Shown: piece by piece, positions 1-5,093 of the stretch | How positions within the stretch are numbered: position 1 is the stretch's first letter | Layout: every line of letters begins with the position of its first letter | Assembly: GCA_041497995.1 (NCBI GenBank) | Contig: JBGQHM010000423.1 | Span: forward strand, 1-5,756 | Direction: 5' to 3' | DNA: 5,756 nt | Source of the DNA: DATKMS01 sp041497995 | Lineage (GTDB): Bacteria > Desulfobacterota > Binatia > HRBIN30 | Position numbers and translations under genes: made by a program | The notes under the pieces: generated by a model | Told to the model about the DNA's origin: nothing | The model's input: the letters and a program-made list of their open reading frames with translations, nothing else | The model's database searches: none

Positions 1-369
1 CGGCGTGGAGGTCCGCGTCGCAGTCGGTGTGGCCGTAGGAGCGTTGGGTGTGAGCGTGGACGTCGGCGTCGCGGTGTTGGTTGGTGTGTCGGTCGACGTG
101 GGGCTGGGCACGTTCGGTTGAGTCGGCGTTCGTGTGGCCGTCGCTGTGTGAGTCCGAGTCGAAGTCAGTGTCGGTGTGGGGGTCGGCGTCTGTGTCGAAG
201 TGTTCGTGACAGAGAGGGTTGCTGTCGCAGTTGGGGTGGGTGTCGGCGACAGGGTTGGGGTACTGCCCGCAGGGACTGTCGGTGTCCGCGTCGGTGTGGG
301 GCTCGGCGTCGCAGTGGGCACGGTCGGCGTGCGCGTCGCGGTGGGCGTTGTAGCGGCAGTCGGTGTCGG
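1..369 (-). repeat. Thr-Pro dipeptide repeat tract encoding a low-complexity linker
   Basis: At least 123 codons (residues 149-271 of the secreted protein) place Thr or Ser at nearly every second position, with Pro, Ala, Arg, Leu or Val between them (PTPTRTPTV, PTPTATATLS, TRTHTATATRTPT). In DNA this is an imperfect 6-bp periodicity, seen on the plus strand as degenerate GTCGGC/GTGGGG units, which makes the plus strand strongly G/T-rich. The units are degenerate rather than identical, which suggests protein-level selection for an extended, possibly O-glycosylated stalk rather than a recent tandem expansion. The tract continues beyond the left edge, so its full length is unknown. Confidence 0.85.
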
Positions 370-813
370 CGAATCCACCGGCACAACGGGCACGACGGTC
401 ACTGTCGAGAGTATCCGCGTGACGTCTTCAGTGAAGGCGGCGCTGACCCGCAGGTCGATTTCTCCGGGTATGGGCTCATTCACCGTGAAGACCAACGTGG
501 ACGTTCCATCACCGGCCACAGCGTCACCATTTGTCCCGTCGTCCCGCATGGTTCCCAGCATCGCTACGACCTGGCCGATACTATCCACGCGTAGCAGCTC
601 GACGCTTCCTGCGATCAGCGCAGGATCGCCGGGCCCTGTGGTGATCTGGCTGGTGGCCGTCAGGACGGTTAGCACACCAACGTGAACCACGGCCGGTACG
701 ACGAGAGGCGCACCCACCTGTGGTGTTGCGCGGCACGGGGTGGGTTGTAGGGCGGCTTGAAGAAGCAGGCCCAAGCACGTCGATCTGAAGAGAGTGGAAC
801 TCAAACGCTGCAA
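1..813 (-). CDS. Secreted protein with signal peptide, beta-rich N-terminal domain and Thr-Pro linker (3' end outside window)
   Basis: The frame is open from a stop at 840-838 to the left edge, giving 271 residues. No ATG or GTG lies between that stop and the hydrophobic N-terminus, so I chose TTG at 813, with a purine-rich GGAGGA 12 nt upstream; TTG at 804 is the alternative. Residues 1-29 look like a Sec signal peptide: Arg near the start, a hydrophobic core CLGLLLQAAL, and likely cleavage near CRA/TP. Residues 30-147 form a Val/Thr-rich domain with strand-like stretches, a DDGTNGDAVAGDGT segment (about residues 91-104, Ca-binding-like Asp/Gly) and a final GEIDLRVSAAF strand. From memory this resembles the N-terminal 'choice-of-anchor X' type domains of environmental bacteria; that is recall, not a search. 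From about residue 149 it becomes a Thr-Pro linker. The protein is probably exported, and the linker would space this domain from a C-terminal part that is not visible. It is likely not functionally tied to the oxidoreductases. The reading frame is well supported by protein-like composition; the start is uncertain. Confidence 0.72.
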   Translation of the reverse strand, partial: MQRLSSTLFRSTCLGLLLQAALQPTPCRATPQVGAPLVVPAVVHVGVLTVLTATSQITTGPGDPALIAGSVELLRVDSIGQVVAMLGTMRDDGTNGDAVAGDGTSTLVFTVNEPIPGEIDLRVSAAFTEDVTRILSTVTVVPVVPVDSPTPTAATTPTATRTPTVPTATPSPTPTRTPTVPAGSTPTLSPTPTPTATATLSVTNTSTQTPTPTPTLTSTRTHTATATRTPTQPNVPSPTSTDTPTNTATPTSTLTPNAPTATPTATRTSTP

Positions 814-1080
814 GTACGACCCAGGTCCTCCTCCGCCTCAATGAAATCGCGTCGCCACGGAACGCACTTCCCAGTTCACAAGCGCGAGCCTAGGCCCCCC
901 CTAGCCGTGCACCATAGCTGGCGTGATGACGGATCGTCCGCTCAAATTTGACGTTTTGGAAATCTGAAATGTCTGCAAATCTCCCCGGCCGTCCGATTTT
1001 ACGCGCGAGCGACCCTGGCGGCACCGGGAACCATCCACCTGGATATGCGGTCGTCGGGTCGTGGCCACGGTACCGTACGC
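814..1080. other. Intergenic gap between the Tat oxidoreductase and the secreted protein gene
   Basis: These 267 nt hold no convincing gene. Just past the oxidoreductase stop are two abutting short palindromes, GTGGCCAC (1061-1068) and ACGGTACCGT (1067-1076), but no T-run follows, so I do not call a terminator. An AT-rich patch at about 940-985 stands out against the GC-rich surroundings and contains the perfect 10-bp palindrome TCAAATTTGA (942-951); it would be a reasonable place for the promoter or an operator of the secreted protein gene. No clear -35/-10 pair was found. A run of seven C on the plus strand lies at about 895-901. Confidence 0.5.
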
Positions 1081-2562
1081 TCATCGCACCGTCTTGGCCG
1101 AAGTGCGAGTGAGGTACCACTTGTAGAGTCGCTCGAAGACGATGCGCAGACTGCTCGGGCCGAGGTACGGCATCTGGTGGTTGACAACGCACAGCTTGGT
1201 GAGCTCACTCGCTTCGCCGGCGATCAGTTCGGAGATGATGCGCCCGGCAGTTTGCGAGAACGCGACGCCTTCGCCGTTGTAGGCGACGCCGTAGAAGATG
1301 TTCTTGTAGTCCCCCATCACGCCGACCGATGGCGTGAAGTCCATGGTGAAGCCCATCGTGCCGCCCCACGCATGGTCGATGCGCACGCCCTCGAGCTGCG
1401 GGAACGTCGTGAAGAGACTCTTCGTCAGCGCCTCGATGGCGGGCTTGTAGTTGCCGGAGCTCGGGGAATCGTCAGCGAAGTAGGGTGCGTCGGAGCCGCC
1501 GATCACGATACGCCCGTCGGCCGTGGGACGCTGGTAGTCGAACAGCACGCGCATGTCCGCGATGCCTTGTCGGTGCTGCCAGCCAATCGCGGCCCACTGC
1601 GCCGCGCTCAACGGCTCGGTGGCGATGACATAGCTGCACAGTGGCAAGACCCGATCACGGAAGAAGCCGAGCTTGGGTGCGTATCCATTGAGACCCAACA
1701 CGAGTGTGGGTGCGCTGATCTCACCCATCTCCGTTTCCACGCGGTGCAATTTGCCCGGTATCACGCGCAGCACGACGGTCCGTTCGCACACCTCGACGCC
1801 GGCGCGTTCCACCACCGGCTTCATGCCACGGGCCAATTTCGCCGGGTTGAGAATGCCACCGTAAGGAAACTTCAATCCGGCGATGTAGCGTGGCGATTTG
1901 ACCTCGGCCTCCAAGTCTGTGCCGTGCACCAACGTCGCGTCGAGTCCCATCGCTTTGTAGATCGCCAGATGCTTCTCAAGCTCCGCGGCCTGCTCATCGT
2001 CCGTGGCGGTCTCCAGCATGCCGTTCTCCTCGAAGTCACACTGGATGCCGTGTTCGACAACCATCCGTTTGATCTGGTTGATACCGTAGAGACTGGCGTC
2101 GAACGCCGTGCGTCCGCGCTCGGGCCCGACCGACTGCACGTATGGCAGCAGACCGGAGAACCCGGCATCACAGAAGCCGCCGTTGCGCCCGCTGGCGCCG
2201 TAGCCACAGCACGCACCTTCGAGCAGCACGACCTTCTTGTTCGGGAAGGTGCGGCTGAGATGGTAGGCGGAGGAGAGCCCGGTGAAGCCGCCGCCAATGA
2301 TCACGATGTCGGCCGTGTGGCTCCCTTTCAACGGCGGGTTGAGCGCCTGGTGCTCGAGGTCGGCAGCTTCGAACCAGAAGTTGTCGAGAAAGTACTCGTA
2401 CAGCTGCGGCGGTTTTGCAGCATCATACTCCAGCCGAGCGAGGCCGGACGAGAGCCCCCACGCACCCGCCGTGCCCACGGCCACGCCGCCGAGGAAGGCA
2501 CGTCGAGACATCTTCCGTTCGCCGCGCGCTGCGGTTGGCGCCGTCTGTCCGTCCGTCCTCAT
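1081..2562 (-). CDS. Tat-exported FAD-dependent oxidoreductase, DAO family (DadA/PuuB-like)
   Basis: A 493-residue flavoenzyme of the D-amino-acid oxidase/glycine oxidase fold, which oxidises C-N bonds of amines or amino acids. The ATG at 2562 is chosen because AAGGAGG sits 6 nt upstream; a GTG at 2580 would place that Shine-Dalgarno inside the gene. Residues 18-24 (SRRAFLG) followed by a hydrophobic stretch form a twin-arginine signal, with no lipobox Cys nearby, so the folded holoenzyme is probably exported or left membrane-anchored. The Rossmann FAD motif is GGGFTG (90-95), preceded by DIVII; the ribose-binding acidic residue is E115 in VVLLEG. GASGRNGG (122-129) is the hallmark of the GlpO/PuuB-like branch. 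C-terminal WGG (399-401) and NGEG (429-432) are the usual FAD-contact and active-site region. It starts 19 nt after the stop of a paralogous oxidoreductase and is probably translated in the same operon. The family is clear; the substrate (amino acid, polyamine, gamma-glutamyl amine or other secondary amine) is not. Confidence 0.9.
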   Translation of the reverse strand: MRTDGQTAPTAARGERKMSRRAFLGGVAVGTAGAWGLSSGLARLEYDAAKPPQLYEYFLDNFWFEAADLEHQALNPPLKGSHTADIVIIGGGFTGLSSAYHLSRTFPNKKVVLLEGACCGYGASGRNGGFCDAGFSGLLPYVQSVGPERGRTAFDASLYGINQIKRMVVEHGIQCDFEENGMLETATDDEQAAELEKHLAIYKAMGLDATLVHGTDLEAEVKSPRYIAGLKFPYGGILNPAKLARGMKPVVERAGVEVCERTVVLRVIPGKLHRVETEMGEISAPTLVLGLNGYAPKLGFFRDRVLPLCSYVIATEPLSAAQWAAIGWQHRQGIADMRVLFDYQRPTADGRIVIGGSDAPYFADDSPSSGNYKPAIEALTKSLFTTFPQLEGVRIDHAWGGTMGFTMDFTPSVGVMGDYKNIFYGVAYNGEGVAFSQTAGRIISELIAGEASELTKLCVVNHQMPYLGPSSLRIVFERLYKWYLTRTSAKTVR

Positions 2563-2568
2563 CTTTGG

Positions 2569-2575
2569 CCTCCTT
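2569..2575 (-). promoter_or_regulatory. Ribosome binding site that fixes the start of the Tat oxidoreductase
   Basis: On the minus strand AAGGAGG is followed by 6 nt (CCAAAG) and then ATG at 2562. This near-perfect Shine-Dalgarno rules in the ATG over the in-frame GTG at 2580, which would place it inside the coding region. It lies in the 19-nt gap after the upstream gene's TAG (2584-2582), consistent with translational coupling. Confidence 0.8.
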
Positions 2576-2581
2576 CTCACG

Positions 2582-3886
2582 CTACAGCTCCTCGTGAGCC
2601 TTGGCCGTCAACCGGGCAAGCGTCGCACGCACACCGATCCCCAGAAGCGGCTCGGGCGGAATCCAGGCAGGCGGCGGGAGCGCTTGCATGTCCGAAAGCA
2701 GGTCCGAGTCCGCGGCAACGGCGAGATCGGCAAGCAGCGTCCCCGAGATGGTTCCCAGTGCCACGCCCACTCCGTTGCAACCGGCCGCGGCGAACAGGTT
2801 GTGACCCAGTGGCCCGAAGGAGTGCGCACCGTTCACCGACATGCCCAGCACGCCACCCCAGGTGTACTCGAGGTCGACCTGCGCCAGTATCGGGAAGCGC
2901 GCTCGGAAGGCGTGCCGGTGGATCTCACGCACCTTGCGCCGATAGACGTCGCTCACCTGCAGGCTGCCCGCGTAGTGCACTGTATTGCGGACGAGGATGC
3001 GCTGATCGCGAGTGCGGCGAACGGTCGTGCCCATGCGCTCTTCGGGAACCAGGCCCCACTCCGGCTCGCCGCCTATTGCAGCCTGCTCGTCGGGTGTGAG
3101 GACGCGCGTGAGGCTCGCGAAGGTGAGTAGCGGAAACACCCGGCGGCGCAGAAACCCGAGTGTGGCGGTGAACCCATTTGCCGCCAGGAACAGGCGGTCG
3201 GCCACCACCACGCCGTCCCTTGTTTCGAGCCGAAACTTCGCGCCGCGATGAATGCGGCGCACCGGCGACTCCTCGAACACGGCCACGTTCGCTGGTAGCG
3301 TCGCGGCGAGCCCGCGGACCAGCGCCGCAGGCTGAACCATGGCGGCACCGGGCGTGCGCGCGGCGGCACGATAGTAGGTGGTGCCCGTGAGCGCCGCGAC
3401 CGCCGCAGCATCGAGCGCCTCATAGGGTTCGCCCAACGCGTCGAGCCCCGAGTAGAACTCGTCGAGGAGACGCATGCCACGGTCACCGACGCCGCCATGC
3501 AGCCGGCCGCGCTCGGTCCATGCGCAGTCGATCGCGTGCGCACCGACGAGTGTGCGCAACTGTTCGAGCCCCGCGCGGCCCAGTCGCACCAGCCGCCGGT
3601 TGCCCTCGACACCCAGCTTGGGCTCGCAGTGACCCACATCGACGACGAACCCCGAGTTGCGCCCGCTCGCACCGAACCCCACGCGCTCCGCTTCGAGCAC
3701 GGCGATGTGCCAGCTGGGCCGGTGCATCGCCAGCTGGCGCGCAACGGCAAGCCCCGTGAAGCCAGCGCCCACCACCGCGCAGTCCGCCCGCTGCTCGGAG
3801 ACGAGCCGCCGCGCCGATGCCAACGGTGGCAGCATGGCGACCCAGCCGCAGCCGTGATCGTCGTTGGGGAACCTGTGCGTGCGCAT
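2582..3886 (-). CDS. FAD-dependent oxidoreductase, DAO family (PuuB-like), cytosolic
   Basis: A 434-residue flavoprotein of the same superfamily as its downstream neighbour, expected to oxidise an amine or amino acid to the imine using FAD. The ATG at 3886 is kept because the N-terminal GW-x3-LPP region (residues 14-21) ahead of the FAD domain is typical of this branch; the later Met18 would remove part of it. The Shine-Dalgarno is weak. The dinucleotide motif is GAGFTG (40-45) after DCAVV, with the ribose-contacting E65 in AVLEAE. GASGRNSG spans 72-79. C-terminal WGG (343-345) and NGVG (371-374) match the equivalent sites of the neighbour, and a PPEPL motif (410-414) ends the catalytic domain. 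There is no signal peptide or Tat motif, so it is probably cytosolic. It is preceded by a 189-nt gap with an inverted repeat, suggesting its own regulatory point after the kinase gene. It is the upstream partner of the tandem pair; substrate unknown. Confidence 0.9.
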   Translation of the reverse strand: MRTHRFPNDDHGCGWVAMLPPLASARRLVSEQRADCAVVGAGFTGLAVARQLAMHRPSWHIAVLEAERVGFGASGRNSGFVVDVGHCEPKLGVEGNRRLVRLGRAGLEQLRTLVGAHAIDCAWTERGRLHGGVGDRGMRLLDEFYSGLDALGEPYEALDAAAVAALTGTTYYRAAARTPGAAMVQPAALVRGLAATLPANVAVFEESPVRRIHRGAKFRLETRDGVVVADRLFLAANGFTATLGFLRRRVFPLLTFASLTRVLTPDEQAAIGGEPEWGLVPEERMGTTVRRTRDQRILVRNTVHYAGSLQVSDVYRRKVREIHRHAFRARFPILAQVDLEYTWGGVLGMSVNGAHSFGPLGHNLFAAAGCNGVGVALGTISGTLLADLAVAADSDLLSDMQALPPPAWIPPEPLLGIGVRATLARLTAKAHEEL

Positions 3887-3912
3887 CTGGGTCCGCTAGC
3901 TGTCAAACGCCG

Positions 3913-3937
3913 ACGTGAGTTCTCGCTATGCTCACGT
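3913..3937. promoter_or_regulatory. 7-bp inverted repeat upstream of the oxidoreductase pair (possible operator or leader hairpin)
   Basis: ACGTGAG (3913-3919) and CTCACGT (3931-3937) are exact reverse complements separated by 11 nt, giving a 25-bp dyad centred about 39 nt upstream of the ATG at 3886. The arm geometry suits a dimeric transcription factor (half-site centres about 18 bp apart). As RNA it would be a small hairpin just before the ribosome binding region. There is no T-run, so it is not a terminator. The sequence alone does not identify a regulator. Confidence 0.4.
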
Positions 3938-3992
3938 TCGTGCTCGCAATGAAAGCCTGAACCGCTCGGGCGGGTGGTGTCCTATCGAACCC

Positions 3993-4037
3993 TCGGACCC
4001 TTTCGGATCGTCGGTTTTCAACCGTCCGACCCGGACG
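3993..4037. other. Cluster of short, mutually exclusive inverted repeats downstream of the kinase gene
   Basis: CGTCCG (4023-4028) and CGGACG (4032-4037) form a 6-bp stem with a 3-nt loop, about 40 nt past the kinase stop. The same CGTCCG segment overlaps two other pairings: CGGTT/AACCG (4012-4016 with 4020-4024, loop TTC) and the outer TCGGAC/GTCCGA pair (3993-3998 with 4024-4029). These folds cannot all form together. No uridine tract follows in the transcribed direction, so a classical intrinsic terminator is not supported. It may be a 3'-end processing structure or an attenuation-like element, or may reflect chance in GC-rich sequence. Confidence 0.3.
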
Positions 4038-4075
4038 AGGTGTTTCGCGTAGCGGACCTCGGGTGAAGATGTACG

Positions 4076-5077
4076 CTACCACCGACTGAGAAAGTCCTGG
4101 CCTATGGCGCTGGTCAACGCGATGAGCGGCTCGATGAAGAGCTGCGCGGCGTCGGAGTTGCGCCGCGTGTGCAGCCAGCCCAATCCATAGAAGCAGCGCA
4201 GCAGTAGGAAGGTCGGCAGCTCGTTGATCTCCTCGTCCGTCAGCCGGCGCACACTCCGATAGCCTGCCGCCCAGGCGTTGAGGAGATCCGGGTAGAAGTC
4301 TTGGCCATAGTAGAACAGCAGCGCCGATGCCGGATCGTAGAGGTACCACCCGAATCCGCAGTCGTCGAAATCAATGAGGTGCATCCCGTCATCGGCGACG
4401 ATGAGGTTCTCCGGCATCAAGTCGGCGTGAATCAGGCCGTAGCGGTCCGGCTCTTTGCCCCACTGGCGCAACCGCTCGCGCAGGGCCTCGCGGCACTCGA
4501 GCACGAGTGCGCGCTGCTCCGCGTTCAAGGCCCAGTTCTCCCACGCGGGGGCGATGATCGGATGCTGGCCGTCGAGCAGCGCAGCTTCGTCCCACGCCTG
4601 CCGGCAGAAGCCCGCGGGCAACGTCCATTGCCGCACGTGCGCGTGACACCGCGCGTGCAGCTCGCCCAGAGTGCGGAACGAGTCGACCAGATTGTCCTCA
4701 GCCGGTGGCTGCCCCTGAATCCATTCGATCATGTCGACGAGCCGCGGTTCCGGCAGCTCATCAATTTGGGCTGTTATCACCAACGCGCCGTCGCGCGCCG
4801 GGATGACAGCAGGCGTGCGGACGCCCACATCGCCGAGCGCCTGCATCCATTGGAACTCGGAGATGATCGAGGCCGCCGTCTGGTAGCCGGTGCGATGCAC
4901 GCGCAGCACGCCACGTTCACCCGATGTGGGGTGCGTGACTTGAAAGACCGTGTTCTCGCGGTGCTTCAACAGCGCAAGCTCGGAGCTCTGCGGGAAGCCG
5001 TACCGGCTGAGCGCCGCGACAGCGACCTTGCCCGCCAACTCGATCTGGCGCTCGATCGGTAGATCGAAGAAGTCCAG
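4076..5077 (-). CDS. APH/SrkA-type phosphotransferase (small-molecule kinase), apparent CTG start
   Basis: A 333-residue kinase of the aminoglycoside phosphotransferase (choline kinase-like) fold, transferring ATP phosphate to a hydroxyl. N-lobe: HRENTVFQV (39-47), a strand and loop like those of COG2334 kinases, then VLRVHR (57-62), where Arg stands at the usual ATP-lysine region. C-lobe: the catalytic loop HADLMPEN (217-224) supplies the catalytic Asp219 and Asn224, and IDFDD (235-239) supplies the Mg-binding Asp. The C-terminus (YDPASALLFYYG and beyond) also fits. No ATG, GTG or TTG lies close upstream of the conserved N-terminus. The first sensible start is CTG at 5077, 6 nt after a perfect GAGGAGG. 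The frame is open further upstream, but there it is only the out-of-frame shadow of the aminotransferase. The gene follows the aminotransferase stop by 16 nt, so the two are surely co-transcribed. By analogy with kinase/PLP phospho-lyase pairs the substrate may be an amino alcohol or hydroxy-amino acid; antibiotic resistance is unlikely given this context. Confidence 0.87.
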   Translation of the reverse strand: MDFFDLPIERQIELAGKVAVAALSRYGFPQSSELALLKHRENTVFQVTHPTSGERGVLRVHRTGYQTAASIISEFQWMQALGDVGVRTPAVIPARDGALVITAQIDELPEPRLVDMIEWIQGQPPAEDNLVDSFRTLGELHARCHAHVRQWTLPAGFCRQAWDEAALLDGQHPIIAPAWENWALNAEQRALVLECREALRERLRQWGKEPDRYGLIHADLMPENLIVADDGMHLIDFDDCGFGWYLYDPASALLFYYGQDFYPDLLNAWAAGYRSVRRLTDEEINELPTFLLLRCFYGLGWLHTRRNSDAAQLFIEPLIALTSAIGQDFLSRW

Positions 5078-5083
5078 GGCCCG

Positions 5084-5090
5084 CCTCCTC
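5084..5090 (-). promoter_or_regulatory. Ribosome binding site that decides the kinase start
   Basis: GAGGAGG on the minus strand lies in the 16-nt gap between the aminotransferase TAG (5096-5094) and the kinase. It is followed by CGGGCC and then CTG at 5077. The ideal 6-nt spacing is the main reason to propose a CTG initiation codon. Confidence 0.7.
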
Positions 5091-5093
5091 AGT

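Noticed and set aside
1..369. CRISPR array or tandem minisatellite
   Set aside because: The units are about 6 bp, degenerate and coding, with no conserved 23-40 bp repeat or spacers.
176..685. Plus-strand open frame rich in Val-Gly repeats
   Set aside because: It is the complement of the Thr-Pro repeat gene. The minus-strand reading gives a signal peptide and a typical Thr-Pro linker, which is far more protein-like.
1061..1076. Possible terminator after the Tat oxidoreductase
   Set aside because: Only short abutting palindromes with no loop of proper size and no T-tract; not enough for an intrinsic terminator.
890..1192. 100-codon minus-strand frame overlapping the end of the Tat oxidoreductase
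   Set aside because: It overlaps the conserved C-terminus of the oxidoreductase in another frame and has no recognisable features.
1045..3099. A 684-codon plus-strand open frame across both oxidoreductases
   Set aside because: It is antisense to two genes with clear FAD motifs. Its translation is Arg/His/Ala-rich with no recognisable domain, as expected for complementary frames of GC-rich coding DNA.
2282..3130. A 282-codon plus-strand open frame
   Set aside because: Also antisense to the two flavoenzyme genes and crosses their junction; no motif and no ribosome binding site of note.
3901..3906. Perfect TTGACA (-35 consensus) on the minus strand
   Set aside because: A -10 element at normal spacing would fall inside the oxidoreductase coding region, and no TATAAT-like hexamer is there, so it is probably chance.
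4076..5077. Aminoglycoside resistance gene
   Set aside because: The fold is shared with aminoglycoside phosphotransferases, but the gene sits in a metabolic cluster and looks like the COG2334/SrkA branch, with no mobile element nearby.
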